A stretch of DNA of 64,000 nucleotides from Saccharothrix longispora (GTDB taxonomy: Bacteria > Actinomycetota > Actinomycetes > Mycobacteriales > Pseudonocardiaceae): positions 1-64,000 of the forward strand of contig NZ_NSDM01000011.1 in assembly GCF_030852425.1 (NCBI RefSeq), given 5' to 3'. Every line of letters starts with the position of its first letter. Position 1 is the first letter of the stretch. Positions 30,596 to 39,443 of the stretch are shown here, in pieces. The notes under the pieces are model-generated. The model did no database searches and was not told the DNA's origin. It saw nothing but the letters and a program-made list of their open reading frames with translations. The position numbers and the translations under genes were made by a program.

Positions 30596-33081
30596 GTCCG
30601 CACCGCGCTCAGGGCGTTGGCGGAGCGCAGCACCAGCGGGCCGGTGAGCGCGGTCGGGTCGGCCAGCTCCGCGGCGGTGCGCACCAGGAACGAGTGCGAC
30701 TCGCCCGCGGCCAGCGTGACCAGGGCGTCGTCCACGACGGCGTCCTCGGCGACCCGGTCCGGCAGCAGGGCGACGTCGCGGGCGAACGAGGAGGCGGCGA
30801 CGTCCACCCGGTAGCCGCCGTCGACCCGGGTGACCTCGGCGGACAGCGGGGCGGGGTGGTAGGCCAGCTCCAGGTCCTCCAGGAACACGTGCGCGGCGCG
30901 CGCGTCGGCCGTGCTCACGACCAGCACCTCTCCCTTCGGGTCGGTGGGCGTCACGAGGTCCTCCGCCAGCTCCAGCGTCGCCACCGACCGCGCCGGCACG
31001 TCGAGCGGAATCGTAGCCGCCGCCAGGACCTCCCCCGCGAACGTCTGCCGCGTGACCGCCACCTCACCGGTCCAGGCCGCGCCGGTGTCGTTGACGGCGA
31101 GCAGCGCGTCCCGGCCGTCGCGCGGCTGCACGGTGAGCAGGCGCGGCGCGAAGGCGTGCCGCAGCGCGTAGTAGAGCGGCTTGGGGCGCTCGTCGCCGTC
31201 CACGGCGGCCCACGACGTCACCGGCCAGCAGTCGTTGAGCTGCCAGACGACGGCGCCCGCCGTGCGCGGCCAGTGCGAGCGGAAGTGCTCGATCCCGAAC
31301 GCGACGGCGCGGGCCTGGTTGAGCTGGGTCGCCCAGTGCCAGTCCTCGAACGACCGGGGCGCCGGCAGGTGCGGCGCGAGGCCCCGGTCCAGCTTGCCGT
31401 TGCCGTCCTCGGCCTTCTGGTGCAGCAGGAACCCGGGCGAGGTGGGCGTCATCGGCTCGTCGTGCACCCATGTGGTGAGCGTCGCCCAGGTGGGCGGGCC
31501 CTGGAAGCCGAACTCGGAGCAGAAGCGGGGCGTGAAGTCACGGTAGTGGGTGTAGTCGAGGCGGTTCCACACCTCCCACTCGTGCCGGGTGCCGTGGGTG
31601 TCCTCGTTGGGGTGCAGGTCGCCGGGGCTGTACGGGCTGCCCGGCGAGTACGGCCGGGTCGGGTCCAGCTCGGCGACGATCGCGGGCAGCAGCTCCTCGT
31701 AGAACCGCAGGCCCCAGGTGCGCCCCTGGAGCTGTTCCTGCCAGCCCCAGTCCTGGTAGCCCCACAGGTTCTCGTTGTTGCCGTTCCACAGCGCCAGGGA
31801 GGCGTGCGAGGTCAGCCGGGCGACGTTCTCGCGGGCCTCGGCCTCGACCTCCTCCCACATCGGGGACTCCTCGGCGTAGGCGGCGCAGGCGAACGGGAAG
31901 TCCTGCCAGACCAGCACGCCGCGCTCGTCGCAGACGTCGTAGAAGTCCTCGGTCTCGTAGATGCCGCCGCCCCAGATGCGGAGCATGTTCATGTTGGCGT
32001 CCACGGCCTGCTCGACGCGGCGGACCAGGCGGTCGCGGGTGACGCGGGTGAGGAAGTGGTCGTCGGGAATCCAGTTGGCGCCCTTGGCGAACACGCGCAC
32101 GCCGTTCACGACGAAGGTGAACGGCGAACCGACCTCGTCGGGTTCGGTGTCCACGGTGATCGTGCGGAAACCGACGCGCCGGTCCCGCGCGTCGACCTCG
32201 ACGCCGTCCGCTTCGAGGGTGACGCGCAGGTCGTAGAGGGGGTGGTCGCCGTAGCCGACGGGCCACCACAGGTCGACGCCCGGCACCTCGGCGGCCACCA
32301 CGGCGGTGTCGCCGTCCACCGCGACCCGCCGCTCGACGCCGCCGACCGAGGCGACGACGACGAGGTCCGCGCCGGCCGCGCCATCGGCTCCGGCGCGGTC
32401 GGCTCCGGCGCGGTCGGCTCCGGCGCGGTCGACGGCGACGTGCACCTCGACCCGGCCGGTGCCGCCGGCGTCCACCGTGACCAGCGGGCGCACCTCGCGG
32501 AAGCGCGCGGCGGACCAGCGCTCCAGCCGCACCGGCTTCCAGATGCCCGCGGTCTGGAGGTCGGGGCCCCAGTCCCAGCCGAACGAGCAGGCCATCTTGC
32601 GCACCGCGTTGAACGGGTGGCCGTAGGCGCGGTCGCGGCGGCCCAGCGCCTCCTCCTGCTCCTCGGCGTGGGCGAGGGCGGAGCGGAACGTGACGACCAG
32701 CTCGTTGGCGCCGTCGCGCAGGGCGTCGCGCACGTCGAAGCGGTACGACCGGTGCATGTTGGCGGTGCGGCCGAGGACCCGGCCGTTCAGCTCGACGGTG
32801 GCGACGGTGTCCAGGCCGTCGAACGCCAGCTCGACCGCCTCGCCGTCGCGCGGCCCGTCGGCCTCGAACGTGGTGGCGTAGCGCCAGTCCGCGCGGTGCA
32901 TCCACACCAGCTCGGACTCGTTCGTGTCGAGGTAGGGCTCGGGGATCAGACCCGCCGCGAGCAGGTCGAGGTGCGTGCTGCCGGGGACGGCGGCCGGGAC
33001 CTCGCGACCCGCGACGTCCGCCGGCACCGGCCCGCCCACCGCGCTCACACGCCACCCGTCGTGCAAGGTCGTACGGATCAT
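30592..33081 (-). CDS. GH2 beta-mannosidase
   Basis: An 829-residue GH2 glycosidase. It has the sugar-binding jelly roll (about 1-190; FDGLDTVATVELNG, MACSFGWDWGP), an Ig-like domain (about 190-300) and the TIM barrel with acid/base Glu in LWNGNNEN near 435 and nucleophile Glu in CSEFGFQG near 530, a pattern that fits beta-mannosidases. It should release mannose from the non-reducing ends of beta-mannosides. No signal peptide is seen, implying intracellular action on imported oligosaccharides. A DNA-level 15-bp repeat (GGCTCCGGCGCGGTC, three times near 32386-32440) encodes the surface loop RAGADRAGADRAGAD. It is first gene of the leftward operon and divergent from a GH36 gene. Confidence 0.92.
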   Translation of the reverse strand: MIRTTLHDGWRVSAVGGPVPADVAGREVPAAVPGSTHLDLLAAGLIPEPYLDTNESELVWMHRADWRYATTFEADGPRDGEAVELAFDGLDTVATVELNGRVLGRTANMHRSYRFDVRDALRDGANELVVTFRSALAHAEEQEEALGRRDRAYGHPFNAVRKMACSFGWDWGPDLQTAGIWKPVRLERWSAARFREVRPLVTVDAGGTGRVEVHVAVDRAGADRAGADRAGADGAAGADLVVVASVGGVERRVAVDGDTAVVAAEVPGVDLWWPVGYGDHPLYDLRVTLEADGVEVDARDRRVGFRTITVDTEPDEVGSPFTFVVNGVRVFAKGANWIPDDHFLTRVTRDRLVRRVEQAVDANMNMLRIWGGGIYETEDFYDVCDERGVLVWQDFPFACAAYAEESPMWEEVEAEARENVARLTSHASLALWNGNNENLWGYQDWGWQEQLQGRTWGLRFYEELLPAIVAELDPTRPYSPGSPYSPGDLHPNEDTHGTRHEWEVWNRLDYTHYRDFTPRFCSEFGFQGPPTWATLTTWVHDEPMTPTSPGFLLHQKAEDGNGKLDRGLAPHLPAPRSFEDWHWATQLNQARAVAFGIEHFRSHWPRTAGAVVWQLNDCWPVTSWAAVDGDERPKPLYYALRHAFAPRLLTVQPRDGRDALLAVNDTGAAWTGEVAVTRQTFAGEVLAAATIPLDVPARSVATLELAEDLVTPTDPKGEVLVVSTADARAAHVFLEDLELAYHPAPLSAEVTRVDGGYRVDVAASSFARDVALLPDRVAEDAVVDDALVTLAAGESHSFLVRTAAELADPTALTGPLVLRSANALSAVRT

Positions 33082-33150
33082 CGTTCCTCTTTCCGGCGGC
33101 GACGGTGGGTTTCTGCCCTGTGAACACCAAGGTATGGCGATTCTTACGCC

Positions 33151-33172
33151 AGCAACTAAAGTAAGTCAACGA
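33151..33172. promoter_or_regulatory. AT-rich AAGTAAGTCAAC motif in the GH2/GH36 divergent promoter
   Basis: AGCAACTAAAGTAAGTCAACGA is an AT-rich island in the 119-bp divergent region (33082-33200). AGTAAGTCAAC resembles TTAAGTAAAG at 27624 and AAGTCAA at 44017 and 44033. It may be the binding site of the ROK repressor of this locus. Confidence 0.45.
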
Positions 33173-33200
33173 GGTTCACCACCAGAGAGGAAGGCCACAA

Positions 33201-35321
33201 GTGGCAGACGTGAGGCACCTGCGCGCGGCGGGGGTGAGCCTGGTGCTGGACTTCACCGACGGCACCCTCCCCCGGGTCCGCCACTGGGGCGCGGACCTGG
33301 GCGCGCTCTCCGAGTCCGAACTCGACGCGGTGGTGCTGGCCCGGTCGCCGCACCCCATCGGCTTCTCCGTGGACGGCGCCGTGGACGTGGCCGTGCTGCC
33401 CGAGCAGTCGGCCGGCTGGCTCGGCACGCCCGGCATCGTCGGCAACCGCGCCGGGCGCGACTTCTCCACCGCGTTCCGCGTCCTGTCGGTGGACGGGCCG
33501 GTGGTGCGCGCGGTGGACGAGGCGGCCGGGCTGGAGCTGGAGCTGACGGTCGAACTGCTGCCGTCGGGACTGCTGCGGCAACGCGCCGCGCTCACCAACA
33601 CCGGCACGGGGCCGTTCGCGGTGGACGCGGTCAACCTGACGCTGCCCGTGCCCGCCGAGGCCGTGGAGCTGCTGGACTTCACCGGCCGCTGGGGGCGCGA
33701 GCGCAGCCCGCAGCGGACCGCGTTCACGCAGGGCCTGCGCGTGCGGGAGAACAGGACGGGCCGCACCGGCTACGACTCGGCGTACCTGCTCGCGGCGGGC
33801 ACGGCGGGCTTCGGCAACCGCTCCGGCGAGGTGTGGGCCGTGCACACCGCCTGGTCCGGCAACCACCGCACGTTCGCCGAGCGCACCTACCACTCGGTGT
33901 CACTGCTCGGGTCGGGCGAGCTGCTGCTGTCCGGCGAGGTCGTGCTCGCGCCCGGTGAGGCGTACACGTCGCCGTGGCAGTACGCGTCGTGGGGCGTGGG
34001 CCTCGACGAGGTGTCCGCCCGGTTCCACCGGCACCTGCGGTCGCGGCCGTCGCACCCGTCCTCGCCGCGCCCGGTCGTGGTGAACACGTGGGAGGCGGTG
34101 TACTTCGACCACGACCTGGCCCGGTTGACCGCGTTGGCGGACGCGGCGGCGTCGGTCGGCGCGGAGCGGTTCGTGCTCGACGACGGCTGGTTCGGCTCGC
34201 GCCGCGACGACAAGCGCGGGCTGGGCGACTGGTACGTGTCCGACGAGGTGTGGCCCGACGGCCTGACGCCGCTGACCGACCACGTCACCGGCCTGGGCAT
34301 GCAGTTCGGCATCTGGGTCGAGCCGGAGATGGTGAACCCCGACTCGGACCTGGCGCGGGCGCACCCGGACTGGCTCATGGCGGCGGGCGACCGGCTTCCC
34401 CGTCCCGCGCGGTCGCAGCAGGTGCTCGACCTGGCCCGGCCGGAGGCGTACGCGCACGTCCTGGAGCGGTTGGACGACCTGCTGTCCACCTACCCGGTGT
34501 CGTACCTGAAGTGGGACCACAACCGCGACCTCGTCGACGCGGGGCACCGCCCGACCGGCCGCGCGGGCGTGCACGGCCAGACGCTCGCCGTGTACCGGCT
34601 GCTCGACGAGCTGCGCGCCCGCCACCCCGGCGTGGAGATCGAGTCGTGCTCGTCCGGCGGGGCGCGGGTGGACCTGGAGGTGCTGGAGCGCACCGACCGG
34701 GTGTGGGTGTCGGACTGCATCGACGCGCTGGAGCGGCAGTCCGCGCAGCGGTGGACGAACGCACTGATCCCGCTGGAGCTGATGGGCACGCACGTCGGCG
34801 CGGGGACGTCGCACACGACCCACCGGAGCCACCCGCTGGACTTCCGGGCCGGCACGGCGTTGTTCGGGCACTTCGGCATCGAGTGGGACCTGACGGCGGC
34901 GTCGCCCTCCGACCTCGACCGGCTGCGGGAGTGGGTGGCGCTCTACAAGTCCCTGCGCGGGCTGCTGCACACCGGGGTCGCCGTGCACGGCGACCACCCG
35001 GACCCGGCGGTCGACGTGCACGGCGTGGTGGCGGAGGACGGGTCGGACGCCGTGTTCGCCGTGGTGTCGGTGGCGACGTCGGCCTACTACCCGCCCGGTC
35101 CGGTGCGGCTGCCCGGCCTCTCGCCCGACCGCCGCTACCACGTGCGGCCCCTGGCGCCCGGTGACGTGCCGGGCGGGAACGCGGACGACTGGGGCGTGCG
35201 GCTGCCGTGGTGGACGCCTTCGGGGGTGACGCTGCCGGGTCGGGTGCTCGGGTCGGCCGGCGTGCAGACCCCGGTGCAGTACCCGGAGAGGTTGGTGCTG
35301 CTGCGGGCGACGGCGGTGTGA
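33201..35321 (+). CDS. GH36 alpha-galactosidase
   Basis: A 706-residue enzyme with an N-terminal beta-supersandwich (about 1-290), TIM barrel (about 295-610; ERFVLDDGWFGSRRDD, GIWVEPEMVNPDSDL) and C-terminal sheet. The nucleophile is Asp in YLKWDHNRD near 435 and the acid/base Asp in VWVSDCIDA near 505, with CSSGGARVDLE between. It matches tetrameric GH36 alpha-galactosidases of bacteria. No signal peptide is present, so it acts on imported galactosides. GTG at 33201 has GAGAGGAAGG upstream. It is divergent from beta-mannosidase, a combination pointing to galactomannan oligosaccharides. Confidence 0.93.
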   Translation: MADVRHLRAAGVSLVLDFTDGTLPRVRHWGADLGALSESELDAVVLARSPHPIGFSVDGAVDVAVLPEQSAGWLGTPGIVGNRAGRDFSTAFRVLSVDGPVVRAVDEAAGLELELTVELLPSGLLRQRAALTNTGTGPFAVDAVNLTLPVPAEAVELLDFTGRWGRERSPQRTAFTQGLRVRENRTGRTGYDSAYLLAAGTAGFGNRSGEVWAVHTAWSGNHRTFAERTYHSVSLLGSGELLLSGEVVLAPGEAYTSPWQYASWGVGLDEVSARFHRHLRSRPSHPSSPRPVVVNTWEAVYFDHDLARLTALADAAASVGAERFVLDDGWFGSRRDDKRGLGDWYVSDEVWPDGLTPLTDHVTGLGMQFGIWVEPEMVNPDSDLARAHPDWLMAAGDRLPRPARSQQVLDLARPEAYAHVLERLDDLLSTYPVSYLKWDHNRDLVDAGHRPTGRAGVHGQTLAVYRLLDELRARHPGVEIESCSSGGARVDLEVLERTDRVWVSDCIDALERQSAQRWTNALIPLELMGTHVGAGTSHTTHRSHPLDFRAGTALFGHFGIEWDLTAASPSDLDRLREWVALYKSLRGLLHTGVAVHGDHPDPAVDVHGVVAEDGSDAVFAVVSVATSAYYPPGPVRLPGLSPDRRYHVRPLAPGDVPGGNADDWGVRLPWWTPSGVTLPGRVLGSAGVQTPVQYPERLVLLRATAV

Positions 35322-35386
35322 ACCGACATCATTTGACGCCTGATCGAGTGATGAAACGGGAACCGGTGTTCGAATAGCCTGGATTC

Positions 35387-36525
35387 ATGGACGTGTCGCC
35401 CGCGCTGCTCTCCGACGATGGTGTGTTCGCCGCCATCGCCGAGACCGAAGCCGCGGCGCGGGCTTGACACCGACACCTATCGGCGATTGGTGCGTGCCGA
35501 CACGCGGGAGGTGAAGCGGTGGACGACGCAGGCGACCCTCTTCCTGCCCTCCACCAGCCCCACCGGCCAACCACTCCCACCCCTGCACCCCGTGACCGGG
35601 GCGGTGCTGGAGAACTCTCCGACGGACACCTGACCGAATTGGCGCGAGCCATCGCTTTGCGCCTGCCCGAGGGGTCGGAGGAGATCCTGGTCGAGGCCGC
35701 GCGATCGGCGGAACCGAAAGCGGTGCGGCAACTCGCCGACCGGATTCGCGACCGCGCCGAACAGGACCGCGTGGACGAAGTGGACGAACCCGCCGCCACA
35801 CCCGGCGACACACTGCACCTGCGCGACCTGCCCGGCGGACGACTCGAATTCTTCGGCGAACTGTCCGCCGAGACCGGCGCGCGGTTCACCGCACTGCTCG
35901 AACCACTCCCCACACCCCACCCGGACGGCCCCCGCGACGCGGCACGACGGCGCGGTGAGGCGTTCGCCGACCTGATCGCACTGGCTTCGCGGTCGGGCGA
36001 CCTGCCCACCGAAGCCGGAGAACGGCCGCACATCAGCGTCACCATCGACCACGACACCCTCCGCCGGGGCGTCGGGCACGCGGTGCTCGACAGCGACCAC
36101 CACCTCAGCGCCGCCCAAGCCCGCCGCACCGCCTGCGACGCCACAGTCCTCCCCGTCGTCCTCGGCGGCGACTCCGAAGTACTCGACCCCGGCCGCGCCA
36201 AGCGAACCGTGAGCACCGCCCAACGCCGCGCGCTGCACGCCCGCGACCGGGCCTGCGCCTTCCCCGACTGCCACCGACCACCCCAGTGGTGCGACGCCCA
36301 CCACATCCAACACCGGGCCGACGGCGGCACCACCGACCTGGACAACCTCGCCCTGCCCTGCCACACCCACCACACACTCATCCACCACACACACCGGCGG
36401 ATCACCACCACCGGCGGGACACCGACCTTCATCCCACCCCGACACACCCACCCCGCACAGAGGCACGCCAGAACCTGCTCCACCGACCACCCACACCGGC
36501 CCTCGCCCCCGTGGCCGCGTGACGG
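35387..36525 (+). pseudogene. DUF222/HNH endonuclease (13E12 type), degraded
   Basis: The expected N-terminus is visible at 35387 (MDVSPALLSDDGVFAAIAE) but stops at a TGA near 35465. Internal DUF222 sequence (DTDTYRRLVRADTREVKRW-type) and later SDGHLTELARAIAL, then the HNH end (CAFPDCHRPPQWCDAHH, NLALPCHTHH) lie in other frames, with about 100-150 residues of the DUF222 domain missing. The HNH frame has no stop before it enters the end of the antisense GH36 gene. Such genes are multicopy and mobile in actinobacteria. The remnant separates the two GH36 genes. Confidence 0.75.
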
Positions 36526-38583
36526 TCACAGCCTGACCACGACGGCAGCCGGTGCGGTGCCGTCGTGGAAGGCGTGCAGGACACCTCCGTCCGCGTCCCA
36601 GTCGAACGACCACGACGGCGTGGACAGCGGGAACACCGGCGTGACCTCCACGGCCCGCCCGCGCAGGTGCGGCACGGGCAGGGCGACGTCGGGTGACGCG
36701 TCGGGCAGGCGCCACAGGGTCAGGTAGGTCGACCCGGCGCGCAGGCCCGTCGCCACCCACGGACCGGGAGGTGAGGTCAGGCCCAGGGGCCAGAACGGGA
36801 CGGACGCCGCGATCTCCGGCCGCAGTGCCTTGTGCGCGTCCACCGCTGACCGCACCAGAGCCCGTCGCCCCTCGTCCATCAGGTCCACCCGACCCGCCAG
36901 GTAGAGCCTGCCCAGGATGCCCGTGGCCAGGGTGAAGACCGCTTCGTCGACGCTCATCCCCGGCTGTGCGTACGCCCAGTTCCCGCACTGCTCGGGCAGC
37001 ACGGACGCGGGCGCGGCGGCGGAGATCCTGGGGTACAGCAAGGGGTTCTGCTGGTCCGATGTGGACTGTACGTGCAGCCTGGACAGCATCGCGTAGTCCA
37101 TCCGCATCGCGCCGGACGCGCAGTTCTCGATCAGCAGCGCCGGGTGGCGGGCCAGCACGCCGTCCAGCCACGCCAGGTGGGCGCGGTTGTGGCCCAGCAG
37201 GCCGTCGCCCGGCGCCAGGCCGCCGACATCCGTGCCCGCGCCCGGCATGATGTTGTAGTCCAGCTTCAGGTAGCCGATGCCGAAGTCGCGCACCACCCTG
37301 TCGACCACCTCGTCCAGGTGCGCGACCGCCGCCGGGTGGCGCAGGTCCAGGTGGAACCGGCCGTGCTCGCCGACGCGCGCGCCGTGCCGCTGGAAGAACG
37401 CGTCGGCGGGCAGGGTCCGGGCCAGGGCGGAGCGGACGCCGACGACCTCGGGTTCCAGCCACAGCCCCGGCACCATGCCGTGCGACCGGATGCGGTCGGT
37501 GACCTCGCCGAGCCCGCCGGGGAAGCGGGTGCGCGACGGCTGCCACTCGCCGACGCTGTCCCACCAGGCGCCGTCCTCGTCGTACCAGCCCGCGTCGACG
37601 CAGAAGACGTCCGCGCCGACGTCGGCCGCCGCGTCGACCAGCGGCAGCAGCTTCTCCGTGGTCGGGTCGCCCATCAGCGTGTTCATGTAGTCGTTGAAGA
37701 TCACCGGCAGTTCCGGTGCGCGCCGGTCGCGCAGCGTGGCCCGCCGCTGCCGGGACAGGGCGGCGAACGCCTCGTCCACCCCGCCGCGGGCGATGGCCAG
37801 CGACACGGGGACGGTGGTGAAGGGCTGGTCGCGGGTCACCACCCTCGCCCACTGGTGCTCGCCGTCCGCCGGGCCGAGCAGCGCCAGGTACGCCCCGTCG
37901 ACGGTCTCGCCGACCTCCCAGTGCCACGCGCCGTTGTGCTCGACCTGCCACGACAGCGCCCAGCTGTCGTCCCGGGCCACGAGCGCGCCGGACGGCAGGT
38001 GCTCACCCGTGGACCACGAGCTGCGCGAGGTGAGCGCGAACCGGCTGCGCGAGGCGTGGTGGTGCGCGGTCGGGTCCATCGGGACCAGGCCGGCCTCGCG
38101 CAGCGGCGTGCGGTGCCAGCGGGACTCGGCGACCCAGTCCGAGTCGCCGTGCACCAGGTCCAGCTCGTCGACCGCACGACCGGAGTCGACCAGGAACGCC
38201 CCGGTGGACAGGGACGTGACGGCCTGGAGGTGCACCGGCTCGCCGGTGACCGCCACCTCGGTCCACGCCGTCACCGCGGGCACGTCGGCCACGCCCCGGA
38301 ACACCGAGGTGACCACGAGACCCGTCACGTCGTCGTGCTGGACCACGCGCAGCTCGTCCGCCGACGCCGAGTGGTCCCGGTACCGCAGCCGCGCGCCGAT
38401 CGTGGTGTCGGCGTAGCGGTGGCTGCCGGGGAACCGGCCGTGCCCGTGGGCCTGCACCTCGACCAGCGGCACGCCGGGGCCGTCCGGGGGACCGTCCGGA
38501 CGCAGCGAGAGCAGGCTCACCGGACCGTCGTCGTCGGTCCGCAGCAGCAGCCGCACGGCGCCGGTCGACCAGGTCAGGGTCAT
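36526..38583 (-). CDS. Second GH36 alpha-galactosidase-like enzyme
   Basis: A 685-residue GH36 enzyme, distinct in sequence from the 33201-35321 protein. Its barrel holds VFCVDAGWYDEDGAW, the nucleophile Asp in YLKLDYNIMPG near 440 and the acid/base Asp in VQSTSDQQNP near 510, with IENCASGAMRMDYAM between. These resemble GH36 proteins often found beside plant-oligosaccharide transporters. ATG 38583 overlaps the stop of the upstream ABC ATPase (ATGA), so it is the last gene of the five-gene transporter operon. No signal peptide. Substrate is likely an alpha-galactoside brought in by that transporter (inference). Confidence 0.88.
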   Translation of the reverse strand: MTLTWSTGAVRLLLRTDDDGPVSLLSLRPDGPPDGPGVPLVEVQAHGHGRFPGSHRYADTTIGARLRYRDHSASADELRVVQHDDVTGLVVTSVFRGVADVPAVTAWTEVAVTGEPVHLQAVTSLSTGAFLVDSGRAVDELDLVHGDSDWVAESRWHRTPLREAGLVPMDPTAHHHASRSRFALTSRSSWSTGEHLPSGALVARDDSWALSWQVEHNGAWHWEVGETVDGAYLALLGPADGEHQWARVVTRDQPFTTVPVSLAIARGGVDEAFAALSRQRRATLRDRRAPELPVIFNDYMNTLMGDPTTEKLLPLVDAAADVGADVFCVDAGWYDEDGAWWDSVGEWQPSRTRFPGGLGEVTDRIRSHGMVPGLWLEPEVVGVRSALARTLPADAFFQRHGARVGEHGRFHLDLRHPAAVAHLDEVVDRVVRDFGIGYLKLDYNIMPGAGTDVGGLAPGDGLLGHNRAHLAWLDGVLARHPALLIENCASGAMRMDYAMLSRLHVQSTSDQQNPLLYPRISAAAPASVLPEQCGNWAYAQPGMSVDEAVFTLATGILGRLYLAGRVDLMDEGRRALVRSAVDAHKALRPEIAASVPFWPLGLTSPPGPWVATGLRAGSTYLTLWRLPDASPDVALPVPHLRGRAVEVTPVFPLSTPSWSFDWDADGGVLHAFHDGTAPAAVVVRL

Positions 38584-39443
38584 GACGCCGCGTCCTCCCA
38601 CTGCCGGGTGCCGTGGTCGTACGCGGCGGCGGCGCCGGCGCGCTCGACCTCGGCGGGGTCGATGTCGAGGGCGCGACCGCGCGCGTCCGGGTTGGGCGCG
38701 GCGGACGCCAGGATGCGGGTGTACGGGTGCTGCGGGTTCAGGATCACGTCGTCGGCGGGTCCGCGTTCGACGACCCGGCCCTTGTAGAGCACCAGGATGT
38801 CGTCGGAGAAGTGGCGGGCCGTCGCCAGGTCGTGGGTGATGTAGAGGACGGCCAGGTCCTCCTCGCGCTGGAGCCGGGCCATCAGGTTGAGCACGCCGAG
38901 CCGGATCGACACGTCCAGCATGGACACGGGTTCGTCGGCCACCACGACCTTCGCGCCGGGTGCCAGGGCGCGGGCGATGGCGACGCGCTGCCGCTGGCCG
39001 CCGGACAGCTCGTGCGGCCGGCGGCCGGCGATGTCGCGGCCGGGCAGGGACACCCGGTCGAGCAGCCGCACCACCTCGTCCCAGTCGTGCGGTCGCCCGT
39101 GCAGCTTGAGGGGCCGTTCGAGGTGGTGGGCGATGGTGTGGAACGGGTTGAGCGAGGCGAACGGGTCCTGGAACACCATCTGCACGTGGTCGCGGTAGCG
39201 CCGGTCGGGCACGCGCCGCCCGTCCTCGGCGGTGATCTCGACGTCGCCGCCGCTGGGCTTCTCCAGCCGGGCGATCATCCGGGCGATGGTGGACTTGCCG
39301 GAGCCCGACTCGCCGACGAGCGCGACCGTGCGGCCGGGGGTGAGGGTGAACGACACGTGGTCCACGGCGCGCAGCTTCACGCGCTTGAGGCCGACCCGGA
39401 CGTGGAAGTCCTTGACCAGACCGTTCGCCGTCAAGGTGGTCAT
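38580..39443 (-). CDS. ABC transporter ATPase (OppF/DppF type)
   Basis: A 287-residue ATPase: Walker A GESGSGKST near residue 45, Q-loop MVFQDPFASLNP, signature LSGGQRQRVAIARAL near 145, Walker B VVVADEPVSMLD, and the oligopeptide-family C-terminal tail (NPQHPYTRILASAAP). It works with the permease-ATPase fusion and the separate permease as the second nucleotide-binding subunit of a peptide-class importer. It overlaps the upstream fusion gene by 4 bases and the downstream GH36 gene by 4 bases, so the unit is tightly coupled. Confidence 0.93.
   Translation of the reverse strand: MTTLTANGLVKDFHVRVGLKRVKLRAVDHVSFTLTPGRTVALVGESGSGKSTIARMIARLEKPSGGDVEITAEDGRRVPDRRYRDHVQMVFQDPFASLNPFHTIAHHLERPLKLHGRPHDWDEVVRLLDRVSLPGRDIAGRRPHELSGGQRQRVAIARALAPGAKVVVADEPVSMLDVSIRLGVLNLMARLQREEDLAVLYITHDLATARHFSDDILVLYKGRVVERGPADDVILNPQHPYTRILASAAPNPDARGRALDIDPAEVERAGAAAAYDHGTRQWEDAAS

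Noticed and set aside
32386-32440. Three 15-bp repeats as a possible regulatory array
   Set aside because: They lie inside the GH2 gene in frame and encode a RAGAD repeat loop, so simple in-gene expansion explains them.
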